64,000 nt of DNA from Trebouxia sp. TZW2008 (GCA_002118135.1 BDIU01000028.1:68711-132710), one strand, 5' to 3'; positions 10,076-25,000 are shown, numbered from the stretch's first letter. Translations and numbers: made by a program. The notes: generated from the sequence alone by a model not told the origin.

Positions 10076-13000
10076 CGCAGCTCCGTTGACAGTTACTGGA
10101 GATGAAAGCGCTGCTCCACCTGAAAGGGTGGCCAGGCCAGTGACTGTTGCTGCGGCGTTGACACTGACCTGAGCGCCAAAGGTGCTAGCTGCATTCACTG
10201 TCAAGCTGTTGCTTGAGGAGCTTCCCAGCACTGTGTTGCCTGATGCTGTGAGAGTGTTGCCAGCAGTCACTTGGACAGCAGCATTGGCAGTGATGGCAGC
10301 GTTGGCTGTGATGGTCGCTGCTGATGCAAAAGTGGTGACTGATTTGACAGTAAGGCTGTTGCTGGAGCTGCTGCCAAGCACAGTGTTGCCTAGGGCATTG
10401 AAGGTGTAGCCACTGCTGACAGTAGCTGTAGCGTAGACTGTGAGGCTGTTGCTGCCACTGCTGGTGCCTAACACTGTGTTGCCTGCTGCAGTGAAGGTGT
10501 TACTGCTGCCGCTGACAGTCACAGCAGCGTTGGCAGTAATGGGAGCTGTGGCGGCAAAGGTTGTCACAGCATTGACAGTGAGTAATTGACTGCCAGATGT
10601 TCCAAGAATAGTGCTGCCGGCAGCTGTGAGGGTTGCAGTAGACGTGGTGAGGTAGAGGCCGCCAGTGAAGGTGGCCAGACCAGTGCTATCAATGGTGAGG
10701 CGGTCCACCAGCTGCCCGCTGCTGCTGCTTGTGCTGCCAGCGGTGGTGGTGCTGAACACCAGGTTGCCGCCTGTGTTACCAGTAGCATCCTGCATGACGA
10801 CAGCACTTTGTGTGAGGAGCCTATTGCTTCATGGCTGAGGCAAAGCAAGATGCTTGTTGCTATCTACATCTTCACAGATGTACAGTAACTTCTCTGTTTA
10901 AGGACACTCGACGTAAGCAGATTCTCAATGTAAGGACGATGCAGCTGGTACCTGACTGCAGTGGCACCTCTGAGTAAGGACAATTCGATGTAAGGGCAGC
11001 TTGCTGGGGAAAGAAAGCAGCCGTTACAAGAAAAAGTCACTGCATGTGGTGTGTGCTCACAGGTTATGTGTTGCAATACATGCTTGTGCAGAGCTTTTGG
11101 AAAGATCATGCTGTGTCTGTCTGAGGCTTGTACTGCAATGTACTGACAACTTGTTGCAAGAGGTTGCAGCCCGATGCAGACATGCAAGGTTTGTGTAGGC
11201 ATATTATGCACAAGGCTGCTTGCCAGCGTTGGTTGCATTTCAGCACAACTTACTGTGAAGACAGAGCGTATCTGGGCAGTGGGTCCTTGCACAGAGCCAT
11301 CATAGCCGCTGAAGAGGATGCTGCCCAGCACAAAACCGCTGGTGACAGCAGCGCCAGCATTCTGCCTCTGGAAGCCCAGCGCCGCCCCACTGCCAGCTGT
11401 GCCGCTGTTGCTGAACATCTGGAACCCAGCAGCAAACTGTGTGGTGGCGTAGATGGTCAAGCTGCTGCTGCTGTTCTGTCCAATGATGGTGTTGCCCAAT
11501 GAGCTGAAGTTGCTGCCATAGCTGACAGTTGCATTGGCGTTGGCAATGATGGGTGCTGTGGAAGCAAAGGTGGTCACAGCATTGACTGTGAGGGTGTTGC
11601 TGCCACTGGTACCAACCACTGCACTGCCCAGAGCACTGAAAGTGTTTGGGCTGCTCACTGTCACAGCAGCATTGGCAGTGATGGCTGCTGTTGATGCAAA
11701 GGTGGTCACAGCATTGATAGTGAGGGTGTTGCTGCCACTGGTGCCTAGCACTGCATTGCCAAGCGCACTGAAGGGATTGGGGCTGCTCACTGTCACAGCA
11801 GCATTGGCAGTCACAGCACCATTAGCAGTGACAGCAGCATTTGCAATGACAGCAGCATTGGCTGTGACAGTTGCTCCTGTTGCAAAGGTGGTGGCAGCAT
11901 TCACCGCTAAGGTGTTGCTGCCACTGGTGCCTATCACTGCATTGCCAAGTGCACTGAAGGTGTTGGGGCTGCTGACTGTCACAGCAGCATTGGCAGTGAC
12001 TGCACCATTAGCAGTGACAGCAGCATTGGCAATGACAGCAGCATTAGCTGTAACAATTGCTCCTGTAGCAAAGGTGGTGGCGGCATTCACTGCTAAGGTG
12101 TTGCTGCCACTGGTCCCTATCACTGTGTTGCCTAGAGCGCTGAAGGTGTTTGGGCTGCTGACTGTCACAGCAGCATTGGCAGTGACTGCAGCGTTAGCGT
12201 TGATAGCGGCGTTAGCTGTGAGAGTTGCCCCTGTTGCGAAGGTTGTGACAGCGTTGACTGCAAAGGTGTTGCTGCTGCTGGTACCTATCACCGCATTGCC
12301 AAGGGCACTGAAAGTGCTACCACTGGTGACAGTGACAGCAGCATTGGCAATGAGTACTGCCCCTGATGCAAAAGTGGTGGCAGCATTGACCGTCAGGGTG
12401 TTGCTGCTGCTAGTTCCCAGCACACTGTTCCCCAGAGCGCTGAACAGGTTGCCAGCATTGACTCGGACTGCAGCATTGGCAGTGACGGTGGCTGTGGTAG
12501 CAAAGGTGGTAGCAGCATTGACAGTGAGGGTCTGGCTGCCTGAGGTGCCCAGGACAGTGCTGCCAGCAGCATTGAGGGTGGAGGTGGAGGCGGTGAGGGA
12601 CACGCCACCTGTGAAGGTGGCAAGGCCAGTGCTATCAATGGTGAGACGGTCTGCTGGCTGCCCACTGCTGCTGCTAGTGCTGCCGGCTGTGGTGGTGCTG
12701 AACACCAGATTGCCTCCTGTGCTGCCAGTTGCATCCTGCATAGCAGTCACATCATGACATTGTTGTGCGTCTTTTGCGCTGTGTGCAAAGCCTTTGGAAC
12801 AGCTCACAATGTCACACACACTTCCTGCCAGGGGTGAGCCTCTTGGTGACTTGCAAGTTATGCAATGTGGATCAGTCATTTCTGCTTGCAGATGGCAAGA
12901 TGTATGTGCATAATGCCTTTTGAGCTCCTTTTCCAGTCTGCTGCCCTTCAAGCCCTTGTTGTAGTCACAAAATCATCAAAGTCTCGCTGTACAAGCTTAT

Positions 13001-16000
13001 GTCTATCTGTTTGATCAGCCAATTGGTGCAACTCGACGCCACACAGGCTGCTGCCTTATCTCATGGGTACGCACATGCAAGGTGCACAGCAGATCATACT
13101 GTTCAAGACACAAACTACTGTGTGGGCTTGCTGTCAACATCTGCTGCAAATGTCGTGATCAGTGACAATTCAGAGTCTGACATAAATGCTTTTGGTGGTG
13201 ATCAGGACAAAAACAACTACAATGACACTGGTTTCAAGTTCTGAATGCCGCTGCTGCTGTTGTTGTCATTGCTACTACTCACAGCACGCGTCATGAAGGA
13301 TGTGACCGGACAGAGAATTGCTTACCGTAAATACAGAGCGTATTTGGGCAGTTGGTCCCTGGACAGCACCATCATAGCCGCTGAAGAGGATGCTGCCCAG
13401 CACAAAGCCGCTGGTGACAGCAGCGCCAGCGTTCTGCCTCTGAAAGCCCAGCACTGCCCCACTGCCAGCTGAGCCGCTGTTGCTGAACATTGAGAACCCA
13501 GCGTTGAAGATGACAGGTGCTGTTGCTGCAAAGGTGGTGGCAGCATTGACTGTCAGAGTGTTGGTGCCAGCTGTGCCAATGACAGTGTTGCCCAAAGCGC
13601 TGAATGTACCACCAGCATTGACGGTCAAAGCAGATGCAAAGGTGCTGATAGCATTGACAGTGAGCGTAGTGCTGCTGCCACTGCTGCTGCCTATGACAGT
13701 GTTGCCAGATGCAGTCAAGGCGTTGTTGACAGTGACTGCAGCATTGACTGTGATAGCAGCAGCAAAAGTGGAGGCGGCGTTCACAGTCAGGGTGTTGCTG
13801 CCGCTAGCTGTGCCCAGTACAGTATTGCCCAGTGCACTGAAAGCTGCATTGGCCGTGATGGGAGCAGTGGCAGCAAAGGTCGTGACAGCATTAACCGTGA
13901 GGGTCTGGCTGCCGGAAGTGCCCAGGACAGTGCTGCCTGCTGCAGTGAACGTGTTGCTGCTGCCACTGACAGTCACAGCAGCGTTGGCAGTGATGGGAGC
14001 TGTGGCAGCAAAGGTGGTGGCAGCATTGACAGTGAGAGTCTGGCTGCCTGAGGTGCCCAGGATGGTGCTGCCAGCAGCATTGAGGGTGGAGGCGGAGGTG
14101 GAGAGGTAGAGGCCGCCAGTGAAGGTCGCCAGACCGGCGCTGTCAATGGTAAGGCGGTCCATAGGCTGCCCACTGCTGCTGCTTGTGCTACCAGCAGTGG
14201 TGGTACTGAACACCAGGTTGCCACCTGTTTTGCCAGTAGCATCCTGCAATACAGTACAAGAGCGTCAAAATATTCTCAGAGAACAGATGCAACAAGCTGG
14301 TAGGCTGTACAGCACAGTCCAGCCCAATCCAATCCAGTTCAACGCGAAACAGTGGCACATCATGCAATGCAACACAGTACAATATCATACAGCACAATGC
14401 AGTATGCAGCATGCTGGTTTGAAGCACATGGTGGATTGAACACTGTCTGGCTCTGCTGTTCCAAGTAAGCTTTGCAAGATCTGTTTCAAATGTTGGTCAT
14501 GTCTGTCAATAGGAAAAGCAAAGCAATGTTCAGGGTTAGCTTACCGTGAAGACAGAGCGTATCTGGGCAGAGGGCCCTTGTACAGAGCCATCGTAGCCGC
14601 TGAAGAGGATGCTGCCCAGCACAAAGCCATTGGTAACAGCAGCGCCAGCATTCTGCCTCTGAAAGCCCAGCACTGCCCCACTGCCAGCTGTGCCACTGTT
14701 GCTGAGCAACTGAAAGCCAGCATTGAAGGTCACAGCAGCATTAGCAGTGATGGGCGCTGTTGCTGCAAAGGTTGTTGCAGCATTGACCGTCAGCGTGTTG
14801 GTGCCAGCTGTGCCAATGACAGTGTTGCCTAATGAGCTGAACAAGTTGGTGTTACTGACTGTAACAGCAGCATTGGCAGTCACAGCAGCATTTGCTGTGA
14901 TGGCCGCACTAGAGACAATGGTGGCTGTGGCAGCAAAGGTGGTGGCAGCATTGACAGTGAGCGTCTGTGTGCCTGAGGTGCCCAGGACGGTGCTGCCAGC
15001 AGCATTGAGGGTGGAGGTGGAGGTGGTGAGGGACACGCCACCATTGAAGGTGGCCAGGCCGGTGTTGTCAATGGTGAGGCGGTCCACTGGCTGTCCACTG
15101 CTGCTGCTAGTACTGCCAGCTGTGGTGGTACTGAACACCAAACTGCCGCCTGTGTTCCCAGTTGTGTCCTGCATGGTACTGTGCGCTCACTGCCAGAGTT
15201 GCTTGCAGGGCTGTCATCTCATGCTTGCACATTTAGCCACAAGTCATGCTAGGCAGGACTGAAGACTTGAGCAGACTTGACTGTCACCATTGCATGTGAA
15301 CACAGGCACGCTGCTGTCCACAAAAGCATGCTAGCAATGCACAGCAATGCTCATCATGGTTCAGAAGAGTCACATGGCATTCCAGGACAGAGATTGCAGG
15401 ACTGTGATCAATGGCATGGCGCTTCACAAGCCTTGTGGGTGATGGTGAGAAGCTGTCTTCTTGCTAGGACTGATACTGTGTCTGCACATATCAACACATT
15501 GCGTGCATACGAGTACTTACCATGAAGACAGACCGTATCTGGGCACTTGCTCCCTGAACAGAGCCATCGTACCCACTGAACAGAATTCTGCCCAGAACAA
15601 AGCCATTGGAAACAGCACTTCCAGCATTCTGCCTCTGGAAGCCTAGCACTGCCCCACTGCTTGCAGTGCCGCTGTTGCTGAACATCTGAGACCCAGCATT
15701 GAAGGTGACAGCAGCATTAGCAGCCACGGGTGCTGTTGCTGCAAAGGTGGTGGCAGCATTGACAGTGAGTGTGTTGCTGCCTGCTGTGCCAATGACAGTG
15801 TTGCCAAGCGAGCTGAAAGTGTTGCTGTTACTGACTGTGGCAGCAGCTGCAAAGGTGCTGATGGCATTGACAGTAAGAGAAGTGCTGCTGCTGCTGCCTA
15901 TGACTGCATTGCCAGACACAGTCAACACATTGTTGACAGTAACTGCAGCATTAGCTGTGACAGCGGCTGCAAATATAGTGATAGCATTGACGGTGAGGGT

Positions 16001-19000
16001 GTTGCTGCCGCCAGCAGTGCCCACAACAGTGTTACCCAAAGCATTGAAAGCGTTGTTGGCAGTCAAAGCAGCGTTGGCTGTCATGACTGCAGCAAATGTA
16101 GAAGCAGCATTGACAGTCAGAGTGTTACTGCCGCTAGCTGTGCCCAGAACAGTGTTGCCAACGGCATTGAAAGCCGCATTGGCAGTGATGGGAGCTGTGG
16201 CAGCAAAGGTCGTCACAGCATTGACAGTGAGCGTTTGACTGCCTGAGGTGCCCAAGATGGTGCTGCCAGCAATATTGAGAGTTGAGGTGGCGGTAGAGAG
16301 GTAGATGCCGCCGGTGAAGGTGGCCAGGCCGACACTGTTGATGGTGAGACGGTCCACCGGCTGCCCACTGCTGCTGCTAGTGCTGCCGGCAGTGGTAGTG
16401 CTGAACACCAGGCTGCCACCTGTGTTACCAGTCGCATCCTGCATCACACCGCACTGAATTTGCAGGCTGCAAGGCTGCCTTGGCATATCTGGCATCATGT
16501 GCTATAGCAGGCAAAGCTACCCGATCACACCTGAGCAGTAGGCTGCACAGGCTTCTGGTTGCATGCACAGGCTTTGTAATGCATGCACAGGCTTTTGATT
16601 GCATGCACAGGCTTCTCTGGTGGAATAATCATGTAACAAGGACATTGGGCGCAAACCAACTCACAGCATGCAGCGTTGAGCTGCACCCTCTTGCTGTATG
16701 TGTGCATGCATGGCAACTTCCTAATGCCTGGAATGGACTCAGACTTGAGGCAACACCGTGTGCAAGCAGTGCTTGGCACAAAGCAAGGCCCAATACACAT
16801 GTGTGTATGTACCCCAGGTAGGCAGAATCAGCATGCAATTAGTGCAGACTTACAGTGAACACAGAGCGTATCTGGGCAGTGGGTCCTTGGACTGAACCAT
16901 CGTAGCCGCTGAAGAGGATGCTGCCCAGCACAAAGCTGCTGGTGACAGCAGCGCCAGCATTCTGCCTCTGGAAGCCCAGTACTGCCCCACTGCCAGCTGT
17001 GTTGCTGTTGCTGAACATTGAAAAGCCAGCGTTGAAGGTGACAGGTGCTGTTGCTGCAAAGGTGGTGGCAGCATTGACTGTCAGAGTGTTGGTGCCAGCT
17101 GTGCCAATGACAGTGTTGCCCAAAGCACTGAACGTGGCGCTGCCAGCAACTGTGACAGGAGCATTTGAAATGACAGCAGCTGCAAAGGTTGTGAGGGCAT
17201 TCACAGTGAGGGTGCTGCTGCCGCCGCTAGCACCGAGGATGGAGTTTCCGTATGCATTGAAGGCATTGTTGGCTGTGACAGCTGCATTAGCAGTCAATGC
17301 ACCAGAGGCTGTGACTGTAGAGGCAAAGGTGGAAGCGCTGTATACTGTGAGCGTGCTGCTGCTACCGCTGGTGCCCAGCACTGCATTGCCAGCAGCAGTG
17401 AACGTGTTGGCTGCACTGACTGTAACAGCAGCATTGGCAGTGATCGTGGCTGTAGATGCAAAGGTGGTGGCCGCATTGACAGTGAGCGTCTGGCTGCCTG
17501 AGGTTCCAAGGATGGTGCTGCCAGCGGCGTTGAGGATGGAGGTGGAGGTGGTGAGAGATAGGCTGCCAGTGAAGGTGGCCGTGCCGGTGCTGTCAATGGT
17601 GAGGCGGTCCACCGGCTGCCCACTGCTGCTGCTAGTGCTGCCAGTCGTGGTGGTGCTGAAGACCAAATTGCCACCTGTGTTCCCGTTTGCATCCTGCATA
17701 GCAAAAAGGTGCTTGCAGTCTTGCCACATGAACAGGCATCAAGCAGCAGTGACGTCATCAAAACTCGTAGACAGGACACGGTGCTTTCAATGCTGAAATA
17801 CTTGGTGCCTTGCACGTCATCTAGCAGACTTCCCCTGATGGCGCATGCATGCTGGCCCGCGAGCTTGCCACAGATCTGCAGATGCTACTGTGTTTCTGGT
17901 CTTGAGTGTGAGGCAGTACACCACATTGCTGATTTGCAAATGCTTGACAGCTCAGTACCCTGCTCTGCTTGTTCAACATGGCATAGACACGCAATCAGCT
18001 CTGGGCCTTTAGACCTCACCGTGAAGACAGAGCGTATCTGGGCAGTTGGTCCTTGCACAGCACCATCATAGCCGCTGAAGAGGATGCTGCCCAGCACAAA
18101 ACCGCTGGTGACAGCATTGCCTGCATTCTGCCTCTGGAAGCCCAGCACAGCACTGTTAGCAGCTGTGCCACTGTTGCTGAACAGCTGCATAGCAGCGTTG
18201 AATGTGGATGAAGCATACACTTGCAATGTGTCTGTAGCACTGGTTCCCAGCACTGTGGCGCCAAGCGAGCTGAATGTGTTGCCATTCCTAACAATCACTG
18301 CAGCATTGGCAGTGACAGGTGCTGTGGATGCAAACTGGGTAGTGGCTTTGACTGTCAGGCTCTGACTGCCACTTGCTCCTAGTACCATGTTGCCATTTGC
18401 TGTGACATCACCATTGGCAGTGATGGTTGCCGCTGCAGCAAAGGTGGTGGCAGAGTTGACTGTCAGGGTGTTGCTGCTGCCAACAGTACCTAGCACTGTG
18501 TTACCAAATGCTCTGAAGGCATTGCCTGCTGTTACAGTAACAGGAGCACTGGCAGTGATGGGAGCTGTGGCAGCAAAGGTGGTCACAGCATTGACTGTGA
18601 GGGTGTTGCTGGCTCCAGCTGTGCCTAGTACAGCGTTGCCCAGAGCACTGAGAGCAGCGTTGGCAGTAACAGGAGCTGTGGCAGCAAAGGTGGTGGCAGC
18701 ATTGACAGTGAGAGCCTGGCTGCCTGAGGTGCCCAAGATGGTGCTGCCTGCAACATTGAGGGTGGAGGTGGAGGTGGAGAGGTAGAGGCCGCCAGTGAAG
18801 GTGGCCAGACCGACGCTGTCAATGGTGAGGCGGTCCACCGGCTGCCCACTGCTGCTGCTGGTGCTGCCAGCTGTGGTGGTGCTGAACACCAGATTGCCGC
18901 CTGTACTGCCAGTTGCATCCTGCAGTCAAAGTTTGATCACTTCTTGCAGAACTGATGACTGGCCTTGCTTTCTGTTGCGGCTCTGATGGTGTGGCCGGCA

Positions 19001-22000
19001 ATAGGCACTTGATCAGAACCAATACAGTTTGACAGAACAGCGCAAGTCACATGAATCTATAGCATCTCTGAATAAAATGCTCGGTGTATCATGGTAGTGT
19101 AGATGACTGACAATCAAGTGACAGCTGCAACTTCAACATATCATTTTAGATTCAACAAATCTGTGACGGCTCTGCGCTCACAGCATGAGGTGTCAGAGCT
19201 AAAACACAGGTTTCTGCAACAGTTCATGCAAGCTTAATGGCTGAGCAATGCCTGGGTATGCAGCTCGCAGCACAAGGCTTTGCAGAGGTGCCAGAAAAAG
19301 CTCTCATCGTCAACACAACACAGGCAGGCTGGTGCCTGAGTACCTGCTGACAAACACACAACAAGATGGTGTCACATGTTGCACAGGCCAGCAAGGTGAG
19401 ACCAGTCAAACTTACTGTAAAGACAGAGCGTATCTGGGCAGTAGGTCCCTGGACAGCACCATCATAGCCGCTGAAGAGGATGCTGCCCAGCACAAAGCCA
19501 CTGGTGACTGCAGCACCAGCATTCTGCCTCTGGAAGCCCAGCACCGCCCCACTGCTAGCTGTGTTGCTGTTGCTGAACAGGTCCATGCCGGCATCAAATG
19601 CAGGCTGTGAGCTGAAGGTGGTGGGTTGATTGAAGACAGTAGCAGCGTTGAAGGTTGTGGCAGCATTGACAGTCAAGGTGTCTGTGGCACTTGTCCCAAG
19701 AGTGGAACTGCCCAAAGCGGCAAATGCATTCCCTGTGCTGACAGTGACTGGTGCCTGAAAAGTAGAGGTTGCCTGCACAGCCAAGGTCTGGCTGCTGCTA
19801 GCGCCAAGCACTGCGTTAGCACTGACAGTCACAGGCGCTGCAAATGTGCTGACAGCATTGACTGTCAGACCGTTGCTGGTGTTGGTGCCAATAGTTGCAT
19901 TGCCAGAAGCATTGAAGGCGCTGTTGTAGGCAAGGGTGACATTGGCATTGGCTGTGACTGGTGCTGTGGGACTGAACACTGTGGCAGCATTGACTGTGAC
20001 AGTACTTGAGCTGCCACTGGTGCCAAGGACCGTGTTGCCCAGAGCGCTGAATGTGTTGCTAGCAGCCACAGTGGTATCTGCACTCAAGCTGACTGGTGCT
20101 GTGAAAGATGTCACAGCCTGCACTGTCAGGCTTTGGCTGTTGGTGGCGCCTAGCACTACATTGCCGCTAGCTGTGAGCAAGGAGGTGACAGTCACGGGGC
20201 TAGCAAATGCAGAGGCAGCATTGACAGTGAGAGTCTGGCTGCCTGAGGTGCCGAGGACAGTGTTGCCTGCTGCAGTGAGAGTGTTGCTGCTGCCGCTGAC
20301 AATGACAGCAGCATTGGCAGTGATAGGAGCTGTAGAAGCAAAGGTGGTGGCAGCATTGACGGTGAGAGTTTGGCTGCCTGAGGTGCCCAAGATGGTGCTG
20401 CCTGCTGCAGTGAAAGTGTTGCTGCTGCCGCTGACTGTGACAGCAGCATTGGCAGTGATGGGAGATGTAGATGCGAAGGTGGTGGCAGCATTGACCGTGA
20501 GGGTCTGGCTACCTGAGGTGCCCAGCACAGTGCTGCCTGCAACGTCGAGGGTGGAGGTGGAGGTGGTGAGGGAGAGGCCTCCGGAGAAGCTGGCAAGACC
20601 AGTGCTGTCAATGGTGAGGCGGTCTACCGGCTGCCCACTGCTGCTGCTAGTGCTGGCGGTGGTGGTGGTGCTGAACACCAAGTTGCCGCCTGTCTTGCCA
20701 GTTGCATCCTGCGAGCATAACTCACGCAAAGTCAGTGCCGTGCACTTGAAGTTGCAGTTTGGTGTAGTCACACTAAATGGCAAAGTAAGGGGAGTTGCAT
20801 CTTGTGTAGAGCGGAATCGGCAGTTGAGGTGATGGCCTTCTTGAATAAAGGAGCCATGTAATGTCCCTCAGCACGTTACCACAAGCTTCAAGCAACTTCT
20901 GTGCATACTGCATCGTTGTTGGCACAACAGCCAAAGACGACATGGGCCCGGACCGTGAAGACAGAGCGTATCTGAGCAGTCGGTCCCTGCACAGAGCCAT
21001 CGTAGCCGCTGAAGAGGATGCTGCCCAGCACAAAGCCGCTGGTGACAGCAGCGCCAGCATTCTGCCTCTGGAAGCCCAGCACCGCCCCACTGCCAGCTGT
21101 GCCACTGTTGCTGAACATTGAAAACCCAGCATTGAAGCTGGCGCTTGCATAAATCGCCAGTGTGTCTGTGGCACTGGTTCCAAGGACTGTTCTGCCAAGG
21201 GAACTGAATGTGTTGCCCCCATTGACAGTGACATCAGCATTGACTGTAACAGCAGCATTGGCAGTGATGAGTGCTGAAGAGGTAAAGGTGGTGGTTGCCT
21301 TTACAGTCAGACTCTGGCTGCCGCTTGACCCCAACACAACATTGCCATTGGCTGTGACAGGTGCTGAGGATGCAAAAGTGGTGGCAGAGTTGACTGTGAG
21401 GATGTTATTGCCAGCTGCTGTGCCCAACACTGCATCCCCCAAAGCACTGAACAGATTGCTAGCAGCAACTGTGAGGGCAGCATTGGCAGTCACTGCAGCA
21501 TTGGCTGTGACTGTTGCAGCAAAGGTGGTTGCAGCATTGACTGTCAAGGTGTTTGTCCCGCCTGCTGAACCCAGAACTGTATTGCCCAGGGCACTGAACA
21601 CGTTGCCATTCCTGACAGTGACAGCAGCATTGGCAGTGACAGGCGCAGCGAAGGTTGAGGATGCCTGCACTGTCAGGGTCTGGCTGCTGGCGGCTCCTAG
21701 GGTTGCACTGGCAAGCACTGTCAGTACAGCATTGGCAGTGATGGGGGCAGAAGAGGCAAAGGTGGTTGCGGCATTGACCAGCAAGGTGTTTGTGCCATCT
21801 GTGCCAATGACTGTGTTGCCCAGAGCGCTGAGGGTGTTGCCTGAGCTGACAGTGATTGCTGCATTGGCAGTAACTTGTCCTGAGATGATGGAAGAGGCCT
21901 GGAGCACAAGCACCTGGCTGCTGTTCAGACCCAAAGTAGTATTGCCATTGACTGTCAAATTTGCACCAATGGTGAAGGGCTGTGTGCTAGCAAATGTTAC

Positions 22001-25000
22001 AGCTGAGTTGATAGTGAGGGTACTGCCGGAATTGGGGCTACCCAGAACTGTGTTGCCCAAAGCGCTGAAGGTGCTGCTGCTGCTGACTGTCAAACCACCG
22101 CTGGCAGTGATGGGTGCTGAGGGTGAGAAAGTGGTTACAGCGTTGACTGTCAAGCTCTGGCTGCCGCTGCTGCCCAACACCACGTTGCCATTTGCAGTCA
22201 AGGGAGCATTTGCAGTGATGGGTGCTGTGGGTGCAAAGGTGGTGGCAGAGTTGACTGTCAGGGTGTTGGTGCCGCTTGCTGTTCCAAGAACAGCATCACC
22301 CAGAGCGCTGAACAGATTGCCGTTGCTGACGGTGACAGCAGCATTGGCAATAACAGCTGCCCCTGGTGCAAAGGTGGTTGCAGCATTGATTGCAAGAGTG
22401 TTGCTGCTGCTAGTCCCCAGCACGCTGTTTCCAAGAGCACTGAACAGATGGCCATTGCTGATGGCAACAGCAGCATTGGTGACAGTTGGTGCATTGAAGG
22501 TGGTGGCAGCATTGACAGTCAGTGTCTGACTGCCAGTTGCCCCCATGACAACATTGCCGTTCAGAGTGACTGGGGCATTGGCTGTAAGAGGCGCCCCAGC
22601 AGCAAATGTTGTCCCAGCATAGACAGTCACAGACTGGGTCCCGCCACTTGTACCAAGAACAGTATTGCCTACAACTGCCAGGTTGCCAGCAATGCTTGCA
22701 TCACCTGTAAAAGCTGCGGTGCCTGTGGCGTCAATAGTCAGCCTGTCCACTGCTGCTGTAGACACGCCTGCTGGAGTGGTGCAGAACATCAAGCTGCCGC
22801 CATGGCCTCCAGCAACATCCTGCAACATGTCCAGAGGTTTGTAGTAACTTCGTTGTGGACAAAAGGTGGTTTGCAGCTGTCTCCATTCCTATAAGAATAT
22901 ATACGCTAGGAGCCTAACATCTTTGACACTGTGTTTTCCATCTCAGGCAACAATGGAAAGTTTTGTGATCTGAATGCCACTCGTATGCAATTCATGTCAT
23001 GCTGGATGATGACAGACTTTGCAAGAAGCCGGTAGATTAGCCATTGTGCAGCATCAGACTCGGATGTCGCTGAGCAAGGACTTTTGCATGGTGCATCACT
23101 GGCGGGCTGCATTGTAACTCTGCCAATAGCTCATTTGCTTAAGAAATGCACTGCTATATAGTAGTCCAGTGTCTTCTGTTTTGACGGACTTGTCAGCATG
23201 CAATTGCAAGCAGGCTTGAAAGATGGACAAACATGAAGCATCTCACCGTATGCATGGAGCGGATTTGGGCAGTAGGAGCATATGCTGAGCCATCCCACGC
23301 ACTGAACAGGACACTGCCAACGGGGGTGTTGGTATCAACTGCCCCAGTGTCGCCAATGCGCCTTTGGAAGCCCAGTTGAGCAGAGGCTGTGTTCGCAGCA
23401 ACATCTGCAAGCAACTGGACTGGACCAGCGAAAGCAGTAGCAGCGTTGACTGTGAGCACGTTGCTGCTGTTGGTACCAATGGTTGCATTGCCAAAGGCGT
23501 TCAGGGCGGTGGAGTAGGCAAGAGTGATGTTAGCATTGGTGGTGATGGGCGCAGAAGAGGCAAAGGTGGTCACAGCGTTGACTGTTAGACTCTGACTGCC
23601 GCTTGTGCCCAGGACAGAGTTGCCAGCTGCATTCAGGGTTCCAGCCACAGACAGAGCAGCATTGGCAGTGACTGCGGCATTGGCAGTCAGCACTGCATTT
23701 GCCACAATGCTTGCAGCGGGAGCAAAGGTGGTCACAGCATTCACTGTCAGGGTCTGACTGCCACTTGTGCCCAGGACAGTGTTGCCAGCTGCACTAAGAG
23801 TTCCAGCCACAGACAGAGCAGCATTGGCAGTGACTGCAGCATTAGCAGTCAGCGCTGCATTTGCCACAATGCTTGCTGCAGGGTCAAAGGTGGTCACAGC
23901 GTTCACTGTCAGGGTCTGGCTGCCACTCGTGCCCAGAACAGTGTTGCCAGCTGCATTCAGGGTGCCAGCCACAGACAAGTCTGCATTGGCGGTGACTACA
24001 GCATTAGCAGTCAGCGCTGCATTTGCCACAATGTTTGCGCCGGTTGCAAAGGTTGTGGCACCGTATACTGTCACTGTCTGTCCTCCCGCAGAGGTGCCCA
24101 ACACTGTGTTGCCAGCAGCTGTGAAGGCCGCATTGGCAAGAATTGCAGCATTGGCTGTTATGGGCCCGGCAGTGGGAGTGAAGGTGGTCTGGGCATTGAC
24201 TGTCAGCGTCTGCCCACCGGCAGAGGTGCCCAACACTGTGTTGCCGGCAGCAGTCAAAGCAGCATTGGCAAGAACTGCAGCGTTAGCTGTTATGGGCCCA
24301 GCAGTGGGACTGAAGGTGGTCTGAGCATTCACTGTCAGTGTCTGCCCACCAGCAGAGGTCCCCAACACTGTGTTGCCAGCAGCTGCGAAAGCAGCGTTGG
24401 CAAGTATGGCAGCATTGGCTGTGATGAGCCCAGCAGTGGGAGCAAAAGTGGTTTGGGCATTCACAGTCAACGTCTGCCCACCAGCAGTGGCGCCCAGCAC
24501 TGTGTTGCCAGCAGCTGTGAAGGCGGCATTGGCAAGAAGGGCAGCATTGGCAGTGATGGGCGCAGAAGAGGCAAAGGTGGTCACAGCGTTCACTGTCAGG
24601 GTCTGGCTGCCACTTGCTCCTAGGATAGTGTTTCCGGCTGCATTCAGAGTCCCAGCCACAGACACATCAGCATTGGCAGCAACTGCAGCATTAGCAGTCA
24701 GCACTGCGTTCGCCACAATGCTTGCAGCAGGAGCAAAGGTTGTGGCAGCATATACTGTCACTGTCTGTCCCCCTGCAGAGGTGCCCAACACTGTGTTGCC
24801 AGCAACAGTCAAGGCACCGTTGGCGACTATGGCAGCATTGATGGTGACTGGTCCTGAGGCAAATGTGGTGACAGCGTTGACCTGCAGCGTCTGTGCTGCT
24901 GAGTCTCCCAAAATGACATTGCCATGTGCTGTGAGGGCACCTGCCACTGAAGCTGACGCCTGGAAGGTGGCCACTGCTGGCACTATGAGTGTGTTTGATG

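Noticed and set aside
11534..12757. A 407-residue plus-strand open frame, and similar ones at 13480-14109, 16918-17796 and 21162-22529
   Set aside because: They are antisense to the repeat exons. Codon patterns of the Ala/Thr/Asn/Val-rich repeat leave the opposite strand open, and the sense frame has consistent splice sites and domain structure.
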